13,667 nucleotides of DNA from Solobacterium sp. (lineage in GTDB: Bacteria; Bacillota_I; Bacilli_A; Erysipelotrichales; Erysipelotrichaceae), in assembly GCA_017536845.1 (NCBI GenBank), contig JAFWCP010000038.1:1-13667 (forward strand), given 5' to 3'. Position numbers and translations under genes: made by a program. Below are positions 1 through 6,088 of the stretch, piece by piece. Within the stretch, counting starts at the first letter, position 1. Each line of letters opens with the position of its first letter. The notes beneath the pieces are model-generated. The model did no database searches and was not told where the DNA came from. It worked only from the letters and a program-made list of their open reading frames with translations.

Positions 1-7
1 AAGTAAA

Positions 8-39
8 GCTAAATATATGGCTATTTAAATATATTTAGC
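8..39. repeat. AT-rich inverted repeat
   Basis: A perfect 10-base inverted repeat (GCTAAATATA at 8-17, its complement at 30-39) flanks a 12-base AT-rich spacer. It lies just beyond the terminator of the small minus-strand locus at 58-365. It could be a second weak terminator or the edge of a decayed element. No T-tract of convincing length follows it. Confidence 0.45.
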
Positions 40-57
40 CCTTGCTTCAAGTATGTC

Positions 58-87
58 AAAAAAGAAGGCACTCTTTCGAATGCCTCC
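58..87 (-). terminator. Rho-independent terminator of the small minus-strand locus
   Basis: Read on the minus strand, a 7-bp stem (GGAGGCA with TGCCTTC, one G-U pair) encloses a 10-base loop and is followed by a run of six T. It starts about 16 bases after the stop of the 14-codon ORF at 103-147, so it would end a transcript carrying that ORF and the decayed gene at 159-365. Confidence 0.6.
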
Positions 88-102
88 TCATTTAGACTCA
101 TT

Positions 103-147
103 TCACTTACTTTGCGTAAGATCCGCAAGTATCGCTGCCTTTTTCAT
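103..147 (-). CDS. possible 14-residue peptide ORF (MKKAAILADLTQSK) or frameshifted remnant
   Basis: A very short ORF starts with ATG seven bases after a perfect AGGAGG (155-160), which itself overlaps the stop of the upstream remnant. It encodes MKKAAILADLTQSK and is followed by a terminator at 58-87. The ribosome binding site is as good as that of any real gene here. A neighbouring frame stays open to a stop at 21-23, encoding a tail that includes MSLNEEAFERVPSFLTYLKQ, so an alternative reading is a frameshifted gene of about 40 residues. The terminator hairpin inside that tail argues against the longer version. I recognise no family. It may be a leader or signal peptide, or debris. Confidence 0.3.
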   Translation of the reverse strand: MKKAAILADLTQSK

Positions 148-158
148 GTTTTTACCTC

Positions 159-365
159 CTAATCGAATCTGGTCATTGCGATACGTGAGTTTTCGTTCAG
201 GAAAACTCTCATCTTTTCAATTTGTAAATCTGATTTCAAATACTCAATCCAGCCAAATGACTTATCTGTCAAATACATGAGACCCATCACTTTACTTTCC
301 TGCGCGTAAGCAGGAACACAACTGAGAGATGCTGTCAGTGTTATGGCCCGCTAATGTGCTTTAAT
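159..365 (-). pseudogene. decayed gene for a small secreted protein
   Basis: On the minus strand an AAAGGAGG (370-377) is followed four bases later by ATT-AAA-GCA-CAT-TAG and then an open frame. This frame reads like a signal peptide, ITLTASLSCVPAYA followed by QES, and then about 45 residues containing YLTDKSFGWIEYLKSDL, ending in TAG at 159-161. The simplest explanation is a former secreted protein of about 67 residues that has lost its ATG (now ATT at 363-365) and gained an in-frame amber codon at 351-353. Its stop overlaps the ribosome binding site of the ORF at 103-147, as in an operon. The family is unknown. Translation from internal GTG/ATG codons would lack the signal peptide. Confidence 0.45.
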
Positions 366-742
366 ACAACCTCCTTTCGATTAAGCTGTCAAAAGAATAT
401 CAAACAAATTCCCAAAAAAAAGATGCATTTCTTTGCATTTTATATCATTCCTTTTGCATCATTTCTCAGCATCCAATTCCATATCATATTGAATATCTCT
501 GTTCTTTGACATTTGCAGTACTTTTCGTTGCCGCCTTGCACTGCTGGAAAATTAAACATTTTTGGGGGTGGTAGTTACAAATGGAATGGACATGTTTCCA
601 ATATCGTGGGACAAATAATCAACCGTTTTGGGCCATTTCAAATAACACTTTTAAAATTGTGTTCAAAGTGTCAATTTATCCCACGGTCGTTCGCGCATTA
701 TACTAGCTGGAAGTGTCCTCGTCCTATTTTGATTATAAAAGA
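366..742. other. gene-free AT-rich stretch
   Basis: I see no ORF with a ribosome binding site on either strand. The stretch holds several copies of a TTTGCAT/ATGCAAA word around 422-465, a TTGACA-like box on the minus strand at 387-392, and the inverted-repeat element at 605-685. A longer open frame on the plus strand from 513 has no Shine-Dalgarno and runs antisense into the lipoprotein gene, so it is not called. Confidence 0.5.
605..685. repeat. MITE-like element or IS relic with imperfect terminal inverted repeats
   Basis: The 81-base segment begins CGTGGGACAAAT and ends ATTTATCCCACG, so its ends are inverted repeats of 12 bases with one mismatch. Inside are two nested, competing inverted repeats, AACAC/GTGTT and CACTTT/AAAGTG. 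Small size, no coding capacity and matching ends fit a miniature inverted-repeat element, a solo relic of an insertion sequence, or a structured RNA. No target-site duplication is evident at its edges. I cannot assign an IS family. Confidence 0.4.
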
Positions 743-772
743 ACAGCCTCCGAATTCAACAACGGAGGCTGT
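743..772 (-). terminator. terminator of the lipoprotein gene
   Basis: A perfect 10-bp stem (ACAGCCTCCG with its complement) closes a 10-base loop. On the minus strand it is followed by TTCTTTTATAA, and it lies 58 bases beyond the lipoprotein stop codon. The plus-strand side also has a T-rich tail (GTTTATTTGTTT), so it may work in both directions. Confidence 0.75.
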
Positions 773-830
773 GTTTATTTGTTTCCCTACATTTACATTC
801 CCCCAAAAACTTTTGAGGCGCCGCGTTTTT

Positions 831-1652
831 TCAATACGCTTCACCGTACTCTTTGTATTTCTGATACAGCAGATTCACCTTGAAGTTTTCAGCATCATCA
901 AGTCTGTATCCGTAGGCATTCTTACAATCCTCACGGTTCACCGAATACGCGGTGACATCAGAAACCAATACCCCGATGCCCTCATAGATCAGGATCTGTC
1001 TTCCGTCAGTACTGTAAATGCGCATAGCTGTTTGATCCACAGCGCCGGAAAGAACGGTATCTTTATATACTTCTATTGCCTTGAGGTCTTCCAGAAATTC
1101 ATCTATATGATCCTGCAGACGGATTCTGTCGCCATTGACTTCAAACCCGATGGTCTTAACTTCAAAGTCATCCGGCAGGAATGAATACAGTGTATGAGCA
1201 TCCTGGCAGAACGGGCCGGCTTTTTCGATCTTTCTGACCAGGCCATAATTCAAAGGTTTATCATCCTCTCTTGCCAGTGTTGAAGGCACATAGGAAACGC
1301 GGATTTCGTCCATGTCATGGAAGCCTTCCAGAAGGTCAGGATCACTGAGAAGAATGTCTGTACCGGCATCCTGATCCAGCAGCGGCGTGAAATGAATCAT
1401 CTTCATTGCCATGCCATTGATGGGGTCTGGATAGTCAGAAACCGAAGAGAGATATCCGGTCATGACAACTTCCTCTTCCGCAGTTTCATGGTCCGTATTC
1501 TGATCAGCACTTCCCGTACTCTGTACTGAGGAGACAGCTTCCGTAGATCCTGCCAGACTTGAAGCGGTTGTCCCTGCAGGCTCCGTTGAACATCCTGCAA
1601 GCATTAACACTGCCAGGGCAACCGTGCATACGTTTTGATATAGTTTCTTCAT
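831..1652 (-). CDS. secreted lipoprotein of unknown function
   Basis: The 273-residue product begins with a lipoprotein signal peptide (MKK, a hydrophobic core VALAVLML, lipobox LAGC with the lipidated Cys at residue 21). A Ser/Thr/Ala/Glu-rich linker of about 40 residues follows, then a globular domain of about 210 residues with alternating strands and no motif I recognise. It should be tethered to the outer face of the membrane. The start at 1652 is chosen because it gives the signal peptide and has GGAGG five bases upstream. An in-frame ATG at 1689-1691 also has an AAAAGGAG seven bases upstream and would add 13 residues in front of the signal peptide. A TATACT box (1715-1720) lies upstream. 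The gene stands alone, ends at the hairpin 743-772, and is divergent from the gene at 2055. It could be a solute- or stress-related surface protein, but the sequence does not say which. Confidence 0.8.
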   Translation of the reverse strand: MKKLYQNVCTVALAVLMLAGCSTEPAGTTASSLAGSTEAVSSVQSTGSADQNTDHETAEEEVVMTGYLSSVSDYPDPINGMAMKMIHFTPLLDQDAGTDILLSDPDLLEGFHDMDEIRVSYVPSTLAREDDKPLNYGLVRKIEKAGPFCQDAHTLYSFLPDDFEVKTIGFEVNGDRIRLQDHIDEFLEDLKAIEVYKDTVLSGAVDQTAMRIYSTDGRQILIYEGIGVLVSDVTAYSVNREDCKNAYGYRLDDAENFKVNLLYQKYKEYGEAY

Positions 1653-2054
1653 AATATCCTCCACATTCAAACCTGAAGAATTATTGCTCATACAATTCTC
1701 CTTTTCTAAGCATCAGTATAGAATCGAATAAAAGCGGCTTCCACTATCATTTCTTTGACAAAATGTGTTATTTTGTTGCAAAGTGTTTGCCAAAGACCAC
1801 CGAAGTACTGTTCCTCCAACATTTTCGAAGTATCATTACATCATTTTCTCGCAAATAGTATAATGATGCGTTCACATATGATCTGCGGAACAGCCTTGTA
1901 AGGGATGCCAAAAATATCTGTGTTTTAAAGATGTGAAACCTTTGTGTTGTATCTCTTGCATCTATGTTCTTTACATTCGTTATACAATTCTTTGCCCATA
2001 CTTCACCGTCGCAAATGTATCTTGTATATTTGAAGACATTAAGGAGGAAATCAT
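1653..2054. other. divergent intergenic region between lipoprotein and DUF5626-like gene
   Basis: About 400 AT-rich bases separate two divergent genes. On the minus side there is a TATACT box (1715-1720). An imperfect palindrome near 1754-1782 (ACAAAA/TTTTGT, with TTTG/CAAA outside) could be an operator. On the plus side there is a TATAAT near 1859 without a good -35. No ORF here has a ribosome binding site. Confidence 0.4.
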
Positions 2055-2552
2055 ATGCTCTCATACTTAGTCAAAACAGCAATCATTATTCATCTGGTTA
2101 TCTCTGGTTTCTTCGAAAAACCTGTTCTCATGCAGATCAATCATGTTGAGCGAAAAACACCTGCTGTATGCGCAGTCTTTTCATTGGAAGAGACTGGCCC
2201 TCAGGTATATACACAGCAAAATGAAAATGGCAATGGATTTACCATTACTTTTAGTTCTATGCCTTCGGTTGTTCAAAAGAAATCTGTTGCAGAAGGAGCA
2301 CACTTTATCGAGTACACATCCTCGCTCTTAACGATGTCATTTATCATTCAGATTACAGGGAACAACATTACCGACGCATTCAGCCCTTCATTTTCTTCTT
2401 ACCATTATACATATACTTCAGGAAATCTACACCTTTTATCATCAATGAAAGCGAAATATACTGCTTATTACGAAAGATTCTTTCAACAGTTCTCTTCTTC
2501 ATTGACTGCAGAAATCACTTCAGCAGGTTCGTTATCTGTTGTATTCCTCTGA
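2055..2552 (+). CDS. small secreted protein, DUF5626-like
   Basis: The 165-residue product has an excellent ribosome binding site (AAGGAGG, seven bases before ATG). A hydrophobic N-terminus (about residues 4-20) is followed by a possible signal-like processing region before FSLEETG. The body is rich in Ser/Thr and beta-type segments. Its order (FSLEETG...Q.Y, ENGNGFTITF, a central hydrophobic strand, NNITDAFSPS, then a C-terminal GSLSVVF strand) resembles my recollection of DUF5626 secreted proteins of Gram-positives: F-D/S-L-E.GG.Q start, N.IT.AY.P middle, GKL.V end. The function of that family is unknown to me. Its last 38 bases overlap, tail-to-tail, the 3' end of the HTH gene at 2515-3105, and no terminator lies between them. 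The family assignment is by eye and moderate. The gene call itself is firm. Confidence 0.6.
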   Translation: MLSYLVKTAIIIHLVISGFFEKPVLMQINHVERKTPAVCAVFSLEETGPQVYTQQNENGNGFTITFSSMPSVVQKKSVAEGAHFIEYTSSLLTMSFIIQITGNNITDAFSPSFSSYHYTYTSGNLHLLSSMKAKYTAYYERFFQQFSSSLTAEITSAGSLSVVFL

Positions 2553-3105
2553 CCATGAAATCTCTGAAATCCATAAGATTCGGAAAAGAACCGGGATAAT
2601 AACAATGCGTAAAAGTCATCATGCAAAACAGTATTATCAGACCATTCGCAGTTAAAACATACTTTGATTGCCTGGTTTCGTACGCATAAACCATATTGAT
2701 CAGACATAATATCAGGCCGATTTCATCAATCCATACACTCAATACCATCAATGAAGCAACTATGAACATCTGTATCATCTTCTTTTTGTTGTCTTTCTCA
2801 ATTTCATACCTGGATTTTACCTCTTTAAGATTTACCAGCAGATGATTCAGAAGTTCCTTATTTTCTTTACTGGGCGTTTCTTTTAAATTCCTATCAGTTA
2901 CTGATAGATCCATTTCAAAAAGATCTGCAGGCATGATATCAAGGGCAGCACAGATCGCAGGGATTTTTGCAGCGCTGATCAGTGAACGGCCTGTTTCCCA
3001 ACTTGAAACCGCCTGCCTGGTTACATGCAGTTTTTCTGCCAGTTCAATCTGATTCATTCCTTTTTCTGTCCGGATTCTTTTCATTGCTTCGTTAATCTCA
3101 CTCAT
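2515..3105 (-). CDS. Xre-type HTH regulator with C-terminal membrane segments (second gene of pair)
   Basis: The 196-residue product carries an N-terminal Cro/C1-type HTH (about residues 5-62; LAEKLHVTRQAVSSWETGR is the recognition region). A charged linker (about 70-108) leads to three hydrophobic stretches (about 110-125, 128-142 and 149-166) and a short tail. It should be a DNA-binding protein held at the membrane, a layout known in Bacillota where the membrane part may sense a signal. GAGAGG six bases before ATG overlaps the TGA of the upstream gene; only 10 bases separate the two genes, so they are cotranscribed and probably coupled. The 3' end overlaps the convergent gene at 2055-2552 by 38 bases. 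No enzymatic motif is present and the ligand is unknown. Confidence 0.85.
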   Translation of the reverse strand: MSEINEAMKRIRTEKGMNQIELAEKLHVTRQAVSSWETGRSLISAAKIPAICAALDIMPADLFEMDLSVTDRNLKETPSKENKELLNHLLVNLKEVKSRYEIEKDNKKKMIQMFIVASLMVLSVWIDEIGLILCLINMVYAYETRQSKYVLTANGLIILFCMMTFTHCYYPGSFPNLMDFRDFMVRGIQQITNLLK

Positions 3106-3115
3106 ATAAAACCTC

Positions 3116-3595
3116 TCAGAAGTGAATACGGAAATGGCGAAAAAAACTGATCAAGGCACTGACGAACGCAAGAAACAACACAAAAATAAACCACTTATTC
3201 TTTTTCGTCCGAATTGCCCAGGTAATAGCAAGTATATCCAGTAAAATGCCATTAAACCTGATGTCCATAACTATCACCAGAACAGCACTCAGAACCGCAT
3301 ACTCGCCCACGGTTATATAGATATCCTCCTTCTGACCCAGCAGATCTTGTGACATTTCCAGTGCTTTTCTTTCTTCTTCATTATCATCCGTCTCCGTCAC
3401 AGCTTCTGTTGCAAAGAATACATTTGGAGAAATTCCGAATATCTGGCAGATGGTTTTGACATTATCTGCAGGAGGATCTGCAGCATCATCTTCCCATCTT
3501 TTCAGTGTTTGTTCAGATGTGCCGATCATCTCAGCGAACCTTCTCCTACTCATCTGATGGTTCTTCCTTATCGTTCTGATGGTTTCCCCAAACAT
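3116..3595 (-). CDS. Xre-type HTH regulator with C-terminal membrane segments (first gene of pair)
   Basis: The 159-residue product has an N-terminal Xre-type HTH (about residues 2-60; FAEMIGTSEQTLKRWED). An acidic linker (about 65-90, DDNEEER) leads to about three hydrophobic segments (about 94-110, 113-128 and 134-152) and a basic tail. The start at 3595 has GGAG just upstream. A longer in-frame start at 3661 would read through the promoter and is rejected. It has the same architecture as the downstream gene but a clearly different sequence, so the two are distant paralogues rather than a recent copy. Together they may form a membrane-bound regulator pair. A promoter is visible at 3633-3661. 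Targets are unknown; the convergent DUF5626-like gene is the nearest candidate. Confidence 0.85.
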   Translation of the reverse strand: MFGETIRTIRKNHQMSRRRFAEMIGTSEQTLKRWEDDAADPPADNVKTICQIFGISPNVFFATEAVTETDDNEEERKALEMSQDLLGQKEDIYITVGEYAVLSAVLVIVMDIRFNGILLDILAITWAIRTKKNKWFIFVLFLAFVSALISFFRHFRIHF

Positions 3596-3632
3596 AGTCT
3601 CCTCTCTTTTTATTACTATAATGCTAGTAGAA

Positions 3633-3661
3633 ATTATTACATATACGACTATTTGCGTCAA
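3633..3661 (-). promoter_or_regulatory. promoter of the tandem HTH operon
   Basis: On the minus strand TTGACG (3656-3661) and AATAAT (3633-3638) are separated by exactly 17 bases. The -10 lies about 38 bases before the start codon at 3595. This fits a housekeeping sigma-A promoter. Confidence 0.6.
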
Positions 3662-3755
3662 TATAAGCGAATGTGTTTTTCTCTATTATCTAATCGTTCA
3701 CAGAATAGTATTTCACTGATTGCACGCCTCCTCACTTCCGAAAGGAGAGCTTTTT

Positions 3756-4226
3756 ATGGTTAAACCGTTTCGAATCAAAAAGAAGTCTACGAATGAGATT
3801 TGGACAGAATCACCAGCAGACTTCGAAATCTGGCGCTTCAATTGCGGAGGGCTGGATGTTCACTCCAATCTGATTGTTGCCACTGTCGGTCTTACCGACC
3901 CGGAAGCACTCAGAACCCACTACGTACAGCAGTCATCCGGGACATTCCAAACTGACCTGAACGACATATGCACATGGTTATCCTCTTACGACTGCAAGGA
4001 TGTCGCAATGGAAAGCACCGGTAAATATATGATCCCGGTTTGTGATGTCCTTGAAGAACATGGGATCACATATACTGTATCACATCCGAAGTACTGCAAG
4101 TCACCCGAAAATCACAAGAATGACCGGTTTGATTCGATGAATATCTGCCGCATGTACAAGCTCAATCTGATCAGGGCTTCCAACGTTTTCGAAACCTCGG
4201 GCATACTGGCATGTTCAGATCCGTAA
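3756..4226 (+). pseudogene. truncated IS110-family transposase (N-terminal DEDD part)
   Basis: The reading frame starts with ATG behind AAAGGAG and encodes the RuvC-like N-terminal domain of IS110-family transposases/recombinases. Visible are the first acidic residue in GGLDVHSN (D34), the second in AMESTGKY (E86), and the later pair in KNDRFDSM (D123, D126), preceded by the family-typical VSHPKYCK. Family similarity stops after LIRAS (residue 142, base 4181). Fourteen unrelated residues follow to a TAA at 4224-4226. Whole transposases of this family are about 400 residues and have a C-terminal Tnp_20 domain with the essential Ser, which is absent. It is therefore a dead 5' fragment. A short hairpin (CTCCT 3728-3732 with AGGAG 3743-3747) could mask its ribosome binding site. 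The nuclease-ATPase gene begins 150 bases beyond the break. Confidence 0.85.
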
Positions 4227-4239
4227 AACTCTGAAAGCC

Positions 4240-4268
4240 TTGACTTTTCGAGCCTCCGGTATTTCAAT
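4240..4268 (+). promoter_or_regulatory. possible promoter of the ATPase/nuclease gene
   Basis: TTGACT (4240-4245), a 17-base spacer and TTCAAT (4263-4268) lie 64 bases before the start codon. The -35 matches five of six consensus bases, the -10 four of six. It is just beyond the IS110 break, so the gene need not depend on the relic for expression. Confidence 0.35.
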
Positions 4269-4331
4269 GATTTTCAGAACAGACATGGTATGCTCACCTG
4301 TCGTCAGAACCTTGAAAGGAGGCGAGGAGCG

Positions 4332-6002
4332 ATGGGCAAGATGATTGTAGTTGGCAATGACATCTTTGATGAGTTTATCAGAGATGACGGTTACTATGTA
4401 GATAAAACAGAACTGATTTATGAACTGGCAGCCAGGACTCGCAATAAGGTGACGCTTTTCACTCGCCCACGCCGGTTTGGCAAGACGCTTATCATGAGCA
4501 TGATGGAGAGTTTCTTTGATATCAGCCGAGACAGTGCAGACGTATTTGCAGGCACAAAAATCCTGGTGGATCATCCGGAATTCTGCAAGGAATGGATGAA
4601 CCGGTATCCTGTGCTGTTTCTCACCCTGAAGGATGTAGACGGTCTGAACTTCACTGACGCCTATGGAATGCTTGAGGGAACCATTTCGAGACTATGCATC
4701 AAATTCTCTGAACTGGCAGAAAGGGAAGAAGTCAATCCCGCAGATAAAGAAACCTTCCTGCGATTGATGCATAAAGAGGCTTCCTTAAACGAAATCAAGA
4801 GTTCCTTAGATACAATCATGCGGATGATGAAAGCTGTCTACCAAAAGCAGGTCATTCTGTTGATCGATGACTATAGTGTTCCGCTGGCGAAGGCGTCAGA
4901 AACAGGAAACAAAGAGTTTTACCGGCAGATGCTGGACGTGATACGCGGTATGATGAGCATCTCTATGAAAACGAATGAGTATCTGAAGTTTGCCGTCGTT
5001 ACAGGATGTCTGCGGTTCTCTAAAGAAAGCATCTTTACAGGTGTAAACAACTTTGCCTGCTTTTCTGTGACAAGCCGGAAATTCAGCCAGTATTTCGGAT
5101 TCACGCAGGATGAGGCAGCCGGAATGCTCAATGCTTTTGGCATGGCTGATAAGCTGGACCTTATTAAAGAGTGGTATGATGGCTATATTTTCGGGAACAC
5201 AGAGGTATTCTGTCCCTGGGACGTTGCAAGCTGCCTGTCCGCAATGATTGACGAAGAGGAGGAGGAACCTCGAAATTACTGGGCTGACACCAGTTCCAAT
5301 GCGGTTCTCAACGACTTTGTAAATCACGGCAGATTTGATGCATCAGAAAAGTTTGAAGTGCTGCTGAACGGAGGAACCATAACAGAAGACATTTCGGAAG
5401 AGCTTACCTATGACAATATTGCCGATTCCGAGAAAAACCTCTGGAGTGTGCTGCTGATGACAGGTTACGTCTCAAAGGCAGATAAAACAGCAGGAACAGG
5501 AAAACTGAAACTGCGGATTCCAAACGCGGAGATTGCCGGTCTGTTCAAGGACGCTGTTGTGGCAAGGTTCAACAAAAACCTGGATGCAGAAAGTGTAGAT
5601 GCCTTTATTACCGCCATGTGGAACAAGGATGAGCAGACGGCCTCGGAAATGCTCACAAAGATTCTGTGGAACTCTATCAGTTACTTTGATTACGGAGAAG
5701 AGTACTATCATGGTATGTTGAATGGAATCTTCACTTCCCGTGGATTTTCGCCTGATTCAAATGACGAAGCCGGTCTTGGCAGACTGGATCTGCGCGTCAA
5801 GGATCGCGGTAAACGGGCTTTCCTGCTGCTGGAATTCAAACGTTCCGCAAAGGAAGAAGACCTTGATGCTAACTGTGATGAAGCAATCAGGCAGATCTTT
5901 GCGAAAGGTTACAACAAGGTAATGCCGGACGGTTACGAACAGCAGCTGATTTACGGCATTGCATTCTATGCCAAAACCGCAAAGGTAAAGGCCGTAAGAT
6001 AA
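4332..6002 (+). CDS. AAA-ATPase-like protein with C-terminal PD-(D/E)XK nuclease-like domain
   Basis: The 556-residue product matches the widespread AAA-ATPase_like (PF09820) plus PDDEXK_9 (PF08011) proteins. The family start is present (VGNDIFDEFI, then YYVDKTELI at about 21-29). The P-loop is RPRRFGKT (45-52) and the Walker B region is VILLIDDYSVPL (174-185). D486 in GRLDLRV and E501-F-K503 in LLLEFKRS give a D-x(14)-E-x-K nuclease-type signature. The tail EAIRQIFAKGY is also typical. Length is normal and no frameshift is seen. The start at 4332 is chosen for AAAGGAGG nine bases upstream; an upstream ATG at 4290 has none. The family usually has LIDEYD in Walker B; here it is LIDDYS, losing the Glu and the following Asp. 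The biological role of the family is not established as far as I know (mobile-DNA or defence roles have been guessed). The gene stands alone behind an IS110 fragment. Confidence 0.9.
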   Translation: MGKMIVVGNDIFDEFIRDDGYYVDKTELIYELAARTRNKVTLFTRPRRFGKTLIMSMMESFFDISRDSADVFAGTKILVDHPEFCKEWMNRYPVLFLTLKDVDGLNFTDAYGMLEGTISRLCIKFSELAEREEVNPADKETFLRLMHKEASLNEIKSSLDTIMRMMKAVYQKQVILLIDDYSVPLAKASETGNKEFYRQMLDVIRGMMSISMKTNEYLKFAVVTGCLRFSKESIFTGVNNFACFSVTSRKFSQYFGFTQDEAAGMLNAFGMADKLDLIKEWYDGYIFGNTEVFCPWDVASCLSAMIDEEEEEPRNYWADTSSNAVLNDFVNHGRFDASEKFEVLLNGGTITEDISEELTYDNIADSEKNLWSVLLMTGYVSKADKTAGTGKLKLRIPNAEIAGLFKDAVVARFNKNLDAESVDAFITAMWNKDEQTASEMLTKILWNSISYFDYGEEYYHGMLNGIFTSRGFSPDSNDEAGLGRLDLRVKDRGKRAFLLLEFKRSAKEEDLDANCDEAIRQIFAKGYNKVMPDGYEQQLIYGIAFYAKTAKVKAVR

Positions 6003-6010
6003 AAAGAAGT

Positions 6011-6040
6011 GCCCTCTTTCCGCACAGCCGGAAGGAGGGC
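6011..6040. terminator. bidirectional terminator between convergent genes
   Basis: A 12-bp stem (GCCCTCTTTCCG against CGGAAGGAGGGC, one G-U pair) closes a 6-base loop, eight bases after the ATPase stop. The minus-strand exit reads ACTTCTTTTT and the plus-strand exit CTTTCAT, so it likely ends both the ATPase transcript and the hydrolase-Nudix operon. Confidence 0.8.
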
Positions 6041-6088
6041 CTTTCATATGCCTTCATTAAGTGTCCTGTATCTGAAAATGATCAATGA

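Noticed and set aside
53..280. 75-codon open frame on the plus strand
   Set aside because: No ribosome binding site, reads through the terminator hairpin on the opposite strand, and has no protein-like character; the minus strand carries the better-supported small locus.
408..470. Recurring TTTGCAT/ATGCAAA words suggesting a short repeat array
   Set aside because: Only a few irregularly spaced copies in AT-rich DNA; no unit length or spacer pattern consistent with CRISPR or iterons.
513..1184. 223-codon open frame on the plus strand
   Set aside because: No Shine-Dalgarno, crosses the terminator at 743-772, and its second half is antisense to the lipoprotein gene.
1768..2064. 98-codon open frame on the minus strand
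   Set aside because: No ribosome binding site, occupies the divergent promoter region, and overlaps the strong start of the gene at 2055.
2143..2331. Alternative frame inside the DUF5626-like gene
   Set aside because: Lies wholly within a gene that has a far better start signal; no family resemblance.
3596..3661. Longer N-terminus for the first HTH gene
   Set aside because: It would translate through the -35/-10 promoter and has no ribosome binding site; the HTH domain begins right after the 3595 start.
3662..3755. Possible IS110 bridge-RNA region upstream of the truncated transposase
   Set aside because: Only about 95 bases remain between the HTH operon promoter and the transposase start, and I cannot discern the paired-loop structure, so I do not call an RNA.
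4215..4574. 119-codon minus-strand frame over the IS110/ATPase junction
   Set aside because: Mostly antisense to the conserved N-terminus of the ATPase gene; the part outside has no convincing ribosome binding site.
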